NCBI GenBank assembly: GCA_035361075.1
Contig: DAOSBX010000055.1
Coordinates: 1,974-17,994 of the forward strand
Reading direction: 5' to 3'
From: Candidatus Hydrogenedens sp.
GTDB taxonomy: Bacteria; Hydrogenedentota; Hydrogenedentia; Hydrogenedentales; Hydrogenedentaceae
DNA length: 16,021 nucleotides
Of the stretch, positions 1 through 7,504 are shown in pieces. The notes beneath the pieces are model-generated. The model was not told where the DNA came from. It saw only the letters and a program-made list of their open reading frames with translations, and made no database searches. Numbering within the stretch: the first letter of the stretch is position 1; every line of letters starts with the position of its first letter. The translations under genes and the position numbers were made by a program.

Positions 1-1595
1 TCTACCGTATTGGAATATATAGAAGCCTTAGAATACGGGTCCGCAATCAGGCAACGGAAATACCTGGAGCCAATCCAGTCCACCGGGTTAATTACTAGCA
101 CACGCACATTCCCACCACTCACCGGCGTAGTCACATTACCCGGGTCGCTACCATAATACCATTGATAATTGAACCGTGGCGTAGAAGGCGGTAAATTATT
201 CGGTGTCCAGATAGAGCCATCACCGTTATCCACTGCCACGCTTAATGTCCAGCTATCCTGGCCCCAGGTCAACGGCGGACTGGTGCGACCAACCGGCTGG
301 GTCTCTAACCACAATGTCGCCGGGAAAATGTCTTCACGCAATGCCCATTCCGCAACACCCTGGGCTATAGTCGCATAAACATTGCTCGAATTGAATGTAT
401 CCGAATAGGTCAGGAAGTTCGTTCTGCCATCCGCGTTCAAATTACCTGTACTGGGTGCTACCGCTAAGCGTGCGGTCTGTGGCTGGAACTGGCTCGCCAC
501 AACATTGTCATTCGCAAATTTTCGAATTGATTTGCATACATCAGAATCCTTCACAGTCACACGTACATTAATAGTTCCAACACCGGGAACCTCAACAGGC
601 ACTGTGAAGTCCACCGTCGCCGTATTCCCCCACGGATGGCAAACCATTTTTGACTCTGGCTCCGGTGCATATAATTCCGGATGTGCATTGAAATCCCAGT
701 TCTCCGGTCCAGCAGATATCAACTGGTCAATAAATTTCTTATCATTCAATCCTTTCGTCATATTCCGAATAATATCATCCAACAAATCGTTAATAACGAT
801 TTGAATCATCTTACCGTAGAAGGAATACCAGTAATCCATCGCCTTCTGGTCGCCCAGGGTCATATACGCAGCGGTCATATTGATTAATGCATCATCCAAT
901 CTTGGGTCCGCATCCTCTGCTAAAGGTCCACCTCTATCACTCGTTAAAAACGAAGGCACATCAAATTCAACCGTATATTTAAGAGCGCAAAAAAGTAATG
1001 CTTCAATTGTGATTTCCATATGTGTATTTGTTGTAACATCAACCGTTATATTATTCGGACAACCCACTAAAGTTGCACGAATCCGAACACCTTGTATAGT
1101 GAGTTCTGAAGTGCGTGCACGATTGATATTGTTCTGGAAAGCAGTGCGGATAGCAGTAACGGTTCCAGAGGGTAAGTTTGTGTTTCTGTTCGGGTCGAGC
1201 ACTGCATCAAGCAATGCAAAATACCGCGAATCCACTAACTTAAATCCACTGCCCTTTGGCGTATAGGACCAAGCACCACCTGTACCAATGTTCGTTGTTC
1301 CGTGGTCGCTCCTGTTATCTGAGCCATCCCAGTAGGGACCATCCTGACCTGTAACAGTTCGCCAGTATGCGCTGTTAGCACCGTTACAGTCCTGTGTCCA
1401 TTGCGGACACAAGCCCAACGACACAAGCATGTCGTCTATGATATTATCCATTTCACTTGCCATTTGTTCTAAACTGCTCCAATACTCCGTCCCGTTGTAA
1501 TACATGTACGGGTGCGCCTGTGCCGGCATGCTTACAAACATAAAAACAAATAACACCAGCACACACAAGGTTTGGACAAATAATTTTTTACTCAC
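1..1595 (-). CDS. Secreted protein with C-terminal Ig-like region, 3' part outside window
   Basis: An open frame runs without a stop from the start codon to the window edge (531 residues seen), so the C-terminus is missing. Residues 1-27 form a clear Sec signal peptide: MSKK, a hydrophobic core (residues 5-23) and an AQA cleavage motif before HPYMYY. The mature part shows no enzyme motif I recognise. Residues 381-400 (NLNADGRTNF) resemble a degenerate Ca-binding or dockerin-like loop. Residues about 434-531 look like an Ig-like beta sandwich: NYQWYYG (476-482) supplies the C-strand Trp and SRYFRCLIAD (510-519) the F-strand Cys, but no partner Cys is visible in the B strand. I chose GTG at 1595 because AAGGA lies 8 nt upstream. 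An in-frame ATG at 1613 adds six residues but has no Shine-Dalgarno. The product is exported, probably extracellular or surface-bound; its function is unknown. It is transcribed away from the aldolase operon. Confidence 0.8.
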   Translation of the reverse strand, partial: MSKKLFVQTLCVLVLFVFMFVSMPAQAHPYMYYNGTEYWSSLEQMASEMDNIIDDMLVSLGLCPQWTQDCNGANSAYWRTVTGQDGPYWDGSDNRSDHGTTNIGTGGAWSYTPKGSGFKLVDSRYFALLDAVLDPNRNTNLPSGTVTAIRTAFQNNINRARTSELTIQGVRIRATLVGCPNNITVDVTTNTHMEITIEALLFCALKYTVEFDVPSFLTSDRGGPLAEDADPRLDDALINMTAAYMTLGDQKAMDYWYSFYGKMIQIVINDLLDDIIRNMTKGLNDKKFIDQLISAGPENWDFNAHPELYAPEPESKMVCHPWGNTATVDFTVPVEVPGVGTINVRVTVKDSDVCKSIRKFANDNVVASQFQPQTARLAVAPSTGNLNADGRTNFLTYSDTFNSSNVYATIAQGVAEWALREDIFPATLWLETQPVGRTSPPLTWGQDSWTLSVAVDNGDGSIWTPNNLPPSTPRFNYQWYYGSDPGNVTTPVSGGNVRVLVINPVDWIGSRYFRCLIADPYSKASIYSNTV

Positions 1596-1603
1596 GGCTT
1601 GAA

Positions 1604-1608
1604 TCCTT
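1604..1608 (-). promoter_or_regulatory. Ribosome binding site deciding a GTG start
   Basis: AAGGA on the minus strand, 8 nt before GTG at 1595. It lies inside the short extension that would be read from ATG 1613, which itself is preceded by ACCTTTA and no Shine-Dalgarno. This favours the GTG start for the secreted protein. Confidence 0.5.
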
Positions 1609-2121
1609 CTCATTAAAGGTTGTTATTTTATGATTAACTTTTAATAAAAACACATACGTTTTATTTATAAAATGCTTCGAACCAATGCATTTTATATCAT
1701 AACTATAATTTTTTTTAGTCACCCATTGCAAATAATTCACTTTTTTCCTTTACATAACTACGTATTCAATTTTCCTACAGCCTTTCAGCCACATATATAT
1801 AATACCTTATTAATATTAAAAAGTCAAGTAAAATTTTAAAAATTATAAACCAAAAATTTAAAATGAATTTCATTTGAAATTATTGTTTTTCACCTACGAA
1901 TATCCATTATTTGTGTATTGTTATTCAAATAACACTACCTAAATCATGGCACCTTCCCCATTCACAAACAAACGCACAAAATTTTTTTAATTCACTCTCT
2001 TCTTTTCTTCACATCTAAACCAAACCAAATATTCCCTTCATGGAGAGGGGTAAGTCTGCCTGTATGTAAATTTTCAGGATGTGTATGGAAATGAACTATT
2101 TTTTATGTATGGATAGGGAGT

Positions 2122-2133
2122 TAGGAATTCCTA
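2122..2133. repeat. 12-bp perfect palindrome, possible operator
   Basis: TAGGAATTCCTA is a perfect palindrome with no loop. It lies just upstream of the candidate promoter of the aldolase operon (2143-2172). Position and symmetry suit a binding site for a dimeric regulator, but no regulator is encoded nearby and a 12-bp palindrome can arise by chance. Confidence 0.3.
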
Positions 2134-2142
2134 TTTATACAT

Positions 2143-2172
2143 TTCAAATTCTGGGAAGAAATTCTATATAAT
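2143..2172 (+). promoter_or_regulatory. Candidate sigma-70-type promoter of the aldolase operon
   Basis: A perfect -10 hexamer TATAAT (2167-2172) is preceded at 18 nt by TTCAAA (2143-2148), a 4/6 match to TTGACA. Transcription would start near 2179, leaving a leader of about 24 nt that contains AAAGGG (2190-2195), 7 nt before the ATG. The surroundings are AT-rich, so chance matches are likely; position relative to the gene is the main support. Confidence 0.4.
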
Positions 2173-2202
2173 ATATGCTTAAACATTTTAAAGGGTATAG
2201 CA

Positions 2203-2955
2203 ATGTCAGAACAAATCTTAGAACAACTGGTAAGTATGAGTCATTTTTTAGGACAGCCTGAGCATCATTTTGCGATATTAGGTGAGGGCAATACTTCGGC
2301 GAGGCTTGATGATTCTCATTTTTATATAAAGGCGTCTGGCACGACATTACAGACGATACGTAGTAGTGATTTTCTTTGCGTCCGCATGGAGCCTGTATTG
2401 TCTCTGCTTGATAATCTATCTGCGACGGATGAGGATGTGCTACAAACATTGCAATCGTCAAAAACGAATGTAGAGGATAAACGGATGCCATCGGTGGAGA
2501 CGATATTGCATGCGGTTTTGTATCAATATCCGCAATATATGTTTATTGGGCATACGCATCCTATTTTTGTTAATTCTATTTTATGTTCGCAGAAAGCGGA
2601 GGAGTATATTCAAGGGCGGACATGTCCTGACCATATTGTCGTGGTAGGTAGTAAATCGGTGTATATTCCGTATGTTGACCCTGGACTTACATTAGCCCGC
2701 GTTGTTCGTGATAAGGTTCAGGAGTTTGTAGCGACAGAAGGATTTTTACCCAAGGCTATTTTTATGGAGAATCATGGACTAATTGCTATGGGACCGACAC
2801 CGAGTAAGGTTCAGGCGATAACGCTCATGGCTGAGAAATGTGCTCAGATTGTTGTTGGCTCTGCGTTTTGCGGTGGACCTAAATTTTTGAGTGATTCTGC
2901 AGTTCGTCGAATTGACACGCGACCAGATGAACATTACCGTCAGAAATTACTTTGA
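2203..2955 (+). CDS. Class II aldolase/adducin family protein
   Basis: 250 residues, slightly longer than the roughly 215-residue fuculose-1-phosphate aldolase type. Family hallmarks are in order. GEGNTS (27-32) and ASG (44-46) form the phosphate-binding loops. E99 in MPSVET is the likely catalytic acid. H117 and H119 (GHTHP) with H191 (ENHGL) form the zinc triad. Known members split or join ketose-1-phosphates using DHAP enolate chemistry, while others are epimerases or dehydratases, so the substrate is not settled. The protein is cytoplasmic with no signal peptide. The ATG is preceded by AAAGGG at 7 nt. It is the first gene of a tight operon with two sugar-phosphate dehydrogenases (23 nt to the next start), which points to a sugar or polyol phosphate substrate rather than adducin-like or methionine-salvage roles. 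Confidence 0.85.
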   Translation: MSEQILEQLVSMSHFLGQPEHHFAILGEGNTSARLDDSHFYIKASGTTLQTIRSSDFLCVRMEPVLSLLDNLSATDEDVLQTLQSSKTNVEDKRMPSVETILHAVLYQYPQYMFIGHTHPIFVNSILCSQKAEEYIQGRTCPDHIVVVGSKSVYIPYVDPGLTLARVVRDKVQEFVATEGFLPKAIFMENHGLIAMGPTPSKVQAITLMAEKCAQIVVGSAFCGGPKFLSDSAVRRIDTRPDEHYRQKLL

Positions 2956-2966
2956 ACGAAAATGCT

Positions 2967-2972
2967 AAGGAG
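2967..2972 (+). promoter_or_regulatory. Strong ribosome binding site fixing an internal ATG start
   Basis: AAGGAG lies 6 nt before ATG 2979. The reading frame could also start at TTG 2952, overlapping the previous stop, but that codon has no Shine-Dalgarno. The start at 2979 is therefore preferred. Confidence 0.75.
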
Positions 2973-2978
2973 TTTATT

Positions 2979-4619
2979 ATGAGCGACAAATTACAGAAAT
3001 TTCGTAATGTAGAACATGCTATTCCAGAGCAATACTATGCATGGCAGGTGTTTGGTTCCGGGTTGGAAAATATAGGTAAGAATGGCAAGCCTGTTTTATT
3101 ACCACTTCGCGAGCCGAATGATAACGAAATTTTATTGCGGATTGATGCATTAGGGATATGTCTATCAGACATTAAGATTGTTAATTTGGGCGGTAATCAT
3201 CCGCGTCTTCGTGGTAGGAATTTAGCGGAAGAGCCTATTGTATTGGGGCATGAATGTGCGGTTACGGTAGTAAAAGCAGGGTCGCAGTGGGCGAAGGCAT
3301 TTAAGAAGGGAGACCGTTTCATTGTTCAGGCAGATATTTATTATAAAGGTGTTGGATATGCTTTTGGATATTTAATTCCGGGCGGTATGCAACAATATAC
3401 TTATTTAGATGAAAAAGCGTTGGCAGGGGATGATGGTTGCTATCTATTGCCTGTAAAACCAACTACGGGGTACAGTGCTTCTGCGTTGGCAGAGCCGTGG
3501 GCATGTGTGGAAATGTCGTATCGTTTAGAGGACCGTATCTATCCTGACACAGATAGCCCGTGGTATATAACAGCGAATCCTGACCCACACATATTAAACA
3601 TTTTCCCGAAGTCAAAAATATTTGCTCCGAATCAATTCCCTGCGGAAGGGGAAACATCTAAAGATATTATCATACAAATATCTGATATATCTGCTGGTAA
3701 ACAGATGGAGGCATGGTTGAAATATTTAGCACCTCATGGGACAATGTATGTGTTAGGTTCCGCAGATGACGTATCAAATGAGTATATCTCTGTGGATGTG
3801 GGTTCGGTTCATTATGAATATAAGCGAATTATAGGAGGTGGGCGAACATTAGATGAGATAAAAGAAAAGAATATGCGGTCTGACCTAATGCCGGATGGAA
3901 TTGCTCTATTTATTGGGGCTGGTGGACCGATGGGGCAGATGCATGTTCAACGGGCATTGGAAAAGACGGATGGGCCACGGAAAGTAGTGGTTACAGATTT
4001 AGATGCAGGTAGATTGGAACATTTGCGTGTAAGGTCGGCGGAATTATTAAAGAAAAGACATGTTGAATTGATTACCGTTTGCACCAAAGATTTTGCTGAT
4101 ACTACCTCTTTAAACAAACATCTTGAATCGTTAGCTCCGAAGGGTTATACTGATGTTGTATTATTAGCACCAGTGCCTGCATTGGTAACGCAGGCGGTTG
4201 ATTTTTCTGCTCCGTGTGGATTTGTAAATCTTTTTGCAGGATTGGGAATAGGCACCATAGCGAATGTGTCATTGAAAAAGATTTGTGAGGGCGTAAAAAT
4301 TATTGGTTGCAGTGGGAGCAGGATTTCAGATTTAAGCCATGTATTGCAATCTGTAGAAGAAGGTTCTCGGGATACAAATCGGAGTGTTGCTGTGATTGGC
4401 GGTCTTTTTTCCGCTCATGAAGGGCTAAAAGCGGTGAAAGAAGCACGCTTCCCTGGCAAAGTGGTTATTTATCCGCAGATACTTGATTTGCCATTAATAC
4501 CTCTGGAAAAAATACCAGAGATATTACCCGAAGTGGGTCAATATCTTTCAAAAGATGGAACGTGGACACAACAAGCAGAAGAAAAATTATTGGAGAGGTA
4601 TTTGCCATGGAACGATTAA
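2979..4619 (+). CDS. Zinc-dependent dehydrogenase, L-sorbose-1-phosphate reductase-like (SorE-like)
   Basis: 546 residues of the medium-chain (zinc alcohol) dehydrogenase superfamily. The catalytic zinc site is visible: C61 and D64 in GICLSDI, GHE at 90-92, and E172 in AEPWACVE. The four-Cys structural zinc loop of classical alcohol dehydrogenases is absent. The nucleotide-binding loop GAGGPMG (313-319) with D340 after it (VVVTDLD) comes unusually late, and the end GKVVIYPQ (493-500) is typical of the family. Residues about 200-300 form an extra alpha/beta segment (KDIIIQISD, GTMYVLGS) before the Rossmann fold, making the protein much longer than the usual 350-410 residues. SorE reduces L-sorbose-1-phosphate to glucitol-6-phosphate, the substrate of the next gene's relatives; that context supports the call. 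The gene overlaps the next one by 13 nt. A broader call, sugar-phosphate or polyol dehydrogenase, is safer than the exact substrate. Confidence 0.75.
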   Translation: MSDKLQKFRNVEHAIPEQYYAWQVFGSGLENIGKNGKPVLLPLREPNDNEILLRIDALGICLSDIKIVNLGGNHPRLRGRNLAEEPIVLGHECAVTVVKAGSQWAKAFKKGDRFIVQADIYYKGVGYAFGYLIPGGMQQYTYLDEKALAGDDGCYLLPVKPTTGYSASALAEPWACVEMSYRLEDRIYPDTDSPWYITANPDPHILNIFPKSKIFAPNQFPAEGETSKDIIIQISDISAGKQMEAWLKYLAPHGTMYVLGSADDVSNEYISVDVGSVHYEYKRIIGGGRTLDEIKEKNMRSDLMPDGIALFIGAGGPMGQMHVQRALEKTDGPRKVVVTDLDAGRLEHLRVRSAELLKKRHVELITVCTKDFADTTSLNKHLESLAPKGYTDVVLLAPVPALVTQAVDFSAPCGFVNLFAGLGIGTIANVSLKKICEGVKIIGCSGSRISDLSHVLQSVEEGSRDTNRSVAVIGGLFSAHEGLKAVKEARFPGKVVIYPQILDLPLIPLEKIPEILPEVGQYLSKDGTWTQQAEEKLLERYLPWND

Positions 4620-5395
4620 AAGGTAGAAAAGCAATTGTTACTGGTTCAGCTCAAGGCTTAGGAGAAGCTATATTAAAACGGCTCGCACAGGAAGGTGCAG
4701 ATGCGGTAGGCTGGGATATTAACATTGAAAAAATGTCGGAAACCGCAAAACGGATAGCAGAAGACACAGGTCGGAACATCTTCGCAGAGAAGGTAGATAT
4801 TACCAATGCGGAAATGGTCAGAAATGCAGTAGATAAAGCAGTTGAACAGCTTGGCGGTCTGGACATAATGGTATGCAACGCTGGGATACTTATCTCGGGA
4901 GATTCTATTAGTTTTGATATTTCTGCATGGCGGAAGGTTATTGATATTGACCTGGTCGGATATTTCATCTGTGCTCGTGAAGCCATACGTGTGATGTTGC
5001 CCAATAAATACGGAACGGTAATACAAATAAACTCCAAATCTGGCAAGAAAGGAAGTTTTAAAAATTCTGCTTATGCTGGAGCCAAATTCGGAGGGATTGG
5101 GGTAACACAAAGTCTGGCTCTGGAATTTGCAGAGCATGGGATTCGTGTCAATGCGATTTGTCCTGGAAATTTATTGGACTCCCCATTATGGACGGAAAGC
5201 CTTTTCAAACAATATGCGAAAAATCAAGGCATTTCTGAAGAAGAAGTACGGAAAAAGTATATTGACCAGGTTCCGATGAAACGTCCCTGTCGATATGAAG
5301 ATGTGTGCAATGTCGTTGTCTTTTTAGCCAGTGACGAAGCAAGTTATATGACAGGACAGGCAATTAATGTTACTGGCGGACAAGAGATGCGGTAG
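4607..5395 (+). CDS. srlD: Sorbitol-6-phosphate 2-dehydrogenase-like short-chain dehydrogenase
   Basis: 262 residues, the normal length for a classical SDR. The cofactor motif TGSAQGLG spans 12-19, with D37 ending beta-2 (suggesting NAD(H)); NAG is at 91-93, and the catalytic S143, Y156 and K160 have the usual spacing. Several stretches match what I recall of E. coli SrlD: INSKSGK (141-147), AKFGG.G.TQSLAL, GNLL.SP, YID.VP.KR and the end TGQ.INVTGGQ.M. SrlD oxidises glucitol-6-phosphate to fructose-6-phosphate in the cytoplasm. The start ATG 4607 has GGAGAGG 8 nt upstream and sits inside the end of the SorE-like gene (13-nt overlap), so the two are translationally coupled. An oddity is D115, where most SDRs have the tetrad Asn. 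A generic sugar-alcohol SDR is the alternative. Confidence 0.85.
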   Translation: MERLKGRKAIVTGSAQGLGEAILKRLAQEGADAVGWDINIEKMSETAKRIAEDTGRNIFAEKVDITNAEMVRNAVDKAVEQLGGLDIMVCNAGILISGDSISFDISAWRKVIDIDLVGYFICAREAIRVMLPNKYGTVIQINSKSGKKGSFKNSAYAGAKFGGIGVTQSLALEFAEHGIRVNAICPGNLLDSPLWTESLFKQYAKNQGISEEEVRKKYIDQVPMKRPCRYEDVCNVVVFLASDEASYMTGQAINVTGGQEMR

Positions 5396-5456
5396 CAACT
5401 ACACCACTCATTGTTAACATCTTACACTTCCATTACTTACGGCGTAATATGTTCTG

Positions 5457-5486
5457 TTGTTATTTAGTAGTAGGATACATTAAAAT
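5457..5486 (+). promoter_or_regulatory. Candidate promoter of the GNAT gene
   Basis: TTGTTA (5457-5462, 4/6 to TTGACA), an 18-nt spacer, then TAAAAT (5481-5486, 5/6 to TATAAT). It lies in the 145-nt gap after srlD and would give a leader of about 50 nt. It suggests that the acetyltransferase has its own promoter. No convincing terminator separates it from the operon: only a weak ATTAC/GTAAT dyad lies between. Confidence 0.35.
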
Positions 5487-5530
5487 ACCATGCATTATGC
5501 TGTTATGGATGCAGAGTAACTGGTATATAT

Positions 5531-5534
5531 GGAG
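5531..5534 (+). promoter_or_regulatory. Ribosome binding site favouring a GTG start
   Basis: GGAG lies 6 nt before GTG 5541. In-frame ATGs at 5529 and 5535 lie on or next to this motif and lack a Shine-Dalgarno of their own at proper distance. The choice moves the start by four codons only. Confidence 0.45.
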
Positions 5535-5540
5535 ATGAAC

Positions 5541-6107
5541 GTGCAAGAAGACAAAATTTTACTAACGACATGGTATCTGGAACTTTTTAATGTGCCGGAG
5601 AGAGAGCCGAGAAACATTAATATTGATGGGTTTCATATAGAAAAGATTGAAAAGCCGCCGATTCACTTTTACCGTTATTTATATGATACTATCGGTTCGC
5701 CATGGACATGGTGGGAACGGAAATTACAATCTGATGAGCAGGTTCTTGAGGATATTCATCATCCGAAGGTGGAGTTATATGTGCCTTATATTCACTATTT
5801 ACCGATAGGCATGGTGGAGTTGGATTTTAGAGAGTTCCCAGAAGTTCAATTAGCCTATTTTGGTATTTTCCCAGAATATTATGGAAGAGGCATTGGGATA
5901 TATTTATTGGACTGGAGTTCACGACTTGTTTTTGAACGAGGAGCGAAGAGGTATTGGCTTCATACATGTTCATTAGATAGTCCGAACGCATTGCCTGTAT
6001 ATCAAAAAGCAGGTTTTACGATTTACAAGACCATAGAAGAATATGCAGAGCATCCTGATGAACAAGTAAGGCGATTGAAACAGAATAATTGCAAAAGTAC
6101 CAATTAG
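5541..6107 (+). CDS. GNAT family N-acetyltransferase
   Basis: 188 residues from GTG 5541 (192 from ATG 5529). The acetyl-CoA pyrophosphate loop is clear: AYFGIFPEYYGRGIG (105-119), carrying the [QR]-x-x-G-x-[GA] motif as R116-G117-I118-G119 with G115. Motif B follows as HTCSLDSPNALPVYQKAGF (141-159), where N149 and Y154 sit in typical acceptor-site positions. The N-terminal WYLE and EKIEKPPIHFYRYLY stretch resembles a widespread uncharacterised GNAT subgroup. Members transfer acetyl groups to small molecules or proteins; the substrate is unknown here. The protein is cytoplasmic, with no signal peptide or membrane segment. Its stop codon overlaps the stop of the convergent amt gene (4 shared bases), so there is no room for a terminator between them. 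It could belong to the sugar operon by read-through, but it has its own candidate promoter. Confidence 0.85.
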   Translation: MQEDKILLTTWYLELFNVPEREPRNINIDGFHIEKIEKPPIHFYRYLYDTIGSPWTWWERKLQSDEQVLEDIHHPKVELYVPYIHYLPIGMVELDFREFPEVQLAYFGIFPEYYGRGIGIYLLDWSSRLVFERGAKRYWLHTCSLDSPNALPVYQKAGFTIYKTIEEYAEHPDEQVRRLKQNNCKSTN

Positions 6108-7504
6108 GCATCTTTTGCTAAAATATATTCGGGGATGGCTCTCTCCTCTGGATATGCTTCAAGTCCCATTTCGCTCTGGTCTAAACCTAAATATTCTTCA
6201 TTTGCATCGACTCGCAAACCTATGAGTGCTCGAATAATTAGCCATGCGATTGAGGAAACACATAATACGAAAATCCCGACCGCTATAATACCCACAAGTT
6301 GTACTAAAAGCGATTTTCCACCGTTTCCATAAAGTAGTCCTTTCTCTACATCGAACAAACCGACTGCTAATGTTCCCCAAATTCCATTAACGAGGTGAAC
6401 AGAAATCGCTCCAACGGGGTCATCAACTTTTATGCGGTCAAAAAATAATACACTTTCAACGACAATAATTCCTGCAATAGCACCTATAATTAGGCTTCCA
6501 AAGACGCTGACCCCATCGCAAGGAGCGGTAATAGCCACTAAACCTGCAAGTGAACCGTTTATAATCATGGTTAAATCTGGTTTTCCTAATCGAATCCATG
6601 CATATAAACAGGAAATAACAATACCTGTGCTTGCTGCCATCGCAGTGGTTAATGCGACATGAGCAATTTTAGCGGGATTTGCCTCCATGGTGCTCCCAGG
6701 ATTGAAGCCAAACCAACCTAACCATAAAATTAATGCTCCTAATGTCGCTAACGATAGATTATGCCCAGGGATAGGCGTAATCTCACCTTTCTTCCCATAC
6801 TTACCTAAACGAGGTCCCAATAACCATGCCCCTACCAATGCTGACCAGCCACCAATAGAATGAACCACTGTCGACCCAGCAAAGTCTTTAAACCCGACAC
6901 CTAAAAAGGAACTAAGCCAACCACCACCCCATATCCAGTGACCTGCTATCGGATAGATAATAGATGATATTACCACAGAGAACAATAGGAAGGCAGAAAA
7001 TCGTATTCTCTCTGCTACCGCACCTGAAACAATGGTGGCTGATGTTCCTGCAAAAACGACTTGAAAGAAAAATTTGGCTTCTAATGGAACGCCAGTCCAA
7101 TTTAAAGAACTGTATACCCCTTGATATACGTCGCCGATGGATGGGCTATTATCTGAACCTGATAGAAAGAAGCCTGTTAATCCTATTATTGGATTTCCAT
7201 CTCCAAACATCAATGCAAAACCTACTGCCCAAAAGCACACCAATGTTATTCCAAAAACAATAAAATTCTTCGTCAATATATTTACTGCATTCTTTGCTCT
7301 GCAAAAACCCGCCTCTACACACGCAAAACCTGCATTCATCCAGAAGACTAAGAAAGCAGTAATTAAAACCCATAACGTATCTAAAACTACCTTGGGGTCT
7401 AATGTGTTATTTACTTGCTCTTCTGCGAAACTACGATTGTTGATAATGACAAATAAAAAGAATACGATAATTAATAAAACATAATTTCCTTTAATACTTC
7501 GCAT
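6104..7504 (-). CDS. amt: Ammonium transporter (Amt/MEP/Rh family)
   Basis: 466 residues, forming a trimeric inner-membrane channel for ammonium uptake. An N-terminal signal-like helix (8-27, ending SFAEE) is followed by about 11 membrane helices, as in proteobacterial AmtB precursors. Conserved pieces are AGTSATIVSGAVAERIRFS (152-170), DFAG.TVVH with D207 and pore His H215, GHNL..A.LG..ILW.GWFGFNPGS (247-271), and DDPVGAISVH with the second pore His H370. The tail GLDQSEMGLEAYPE (440-453) is the cytoplasmic segment that PII proteins contact. AAAGGA lies 7 nt before the ATG. No glnK/PII gene adjoins on either side, although amt-glnK pairing is common. A sigma-54-like site upstream suggests nitrogen control. 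The 3' end overlaps the GNAT gene by 4 bases, tail to tail. Confidence 0.95.
   Translation of the reverse strand: MRSIKGNYVLLIIVFFLFVIINNRSFAEEQVNNTLDPKVVLDTLWVLITAFLVFWMNAGFACVEAGFCRAKNAVNILTKNFIVFGITLVCFWAVGFALMFGDGNPIIGLTGFFLSGSDNSPSIGDVYQGVYSSLNWTGVPLEAKFFFQVVFAGTSATIVSGAVAERIRFSAFLLFSVVISSIIYPIAGHWIWGGGWLSSFLGVGFKDFAGSTVVHSIGGWSALVGAWLLGPRLGKYGKKGEITPIPGHNLSLATLGALILWLGWFGFNPGSTMEANPAKIAHVALTTAMAASTGIVISCLYAWIRLGKPDLTMIINGSLAGLVAITAPCDGVSVFGSLIIGAIAGIIVVESVLFFDRIKVDDPVGAISVHLVNGIWGTLAVGLFDVEKGLLYGNGGKSLLVQLVGIIAVGIFVLCVSSIAWLIIRALIGLRVDANEEYLGLDQSEMGLEAYPEERAIPEYILAKDA

Larger units (their letters stand above)
1614..2202. other. AT-rich divergent intergenic region
   Basis: 589 bases between two divergently transcribed genes. 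It is markedly AT-rich with many A and T runs and a pyrimidine-rich stretch near 1995-2035. No ORF with a ribosome binding site and no RNA gene could be recognised. It must hold the promoters for both flanking genes. Small dyads are present: 1866-1881 (AATTTC, 4-nt loop, GAAATT) and the better one at 2122-2133. The promoter for the left gene could not be assigned with confidence because the A/T runs offer too many -10-like matches. Confidence 0.6.

Noticed and set aside
505..1266. Plus-strand reading frames of about 100-128 codons
   Set aside because: They are antisense to the long secreted-protein frame, which has a signal peptide, a ribosome binding site and no stop over 1.6 kb.
1866..1881. 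AATTTC/GAAATT dyad in the divergent region
   Set aside because: Short, all but two positions A or T, and in a region where such dyads are expected by chance.
2144..2491. Minus-strand reading frame of 115 codons overlapping the aldolase start
   Set aside because: It is antisense to a well-supported aldolase gene with all active-site motifs in place, and has no ribosome binding site.
4651..5137. Long minus-strand frames inside the SrlD-like gene
   Set aside because: They are shadows of a gene with complete SDR motifs.
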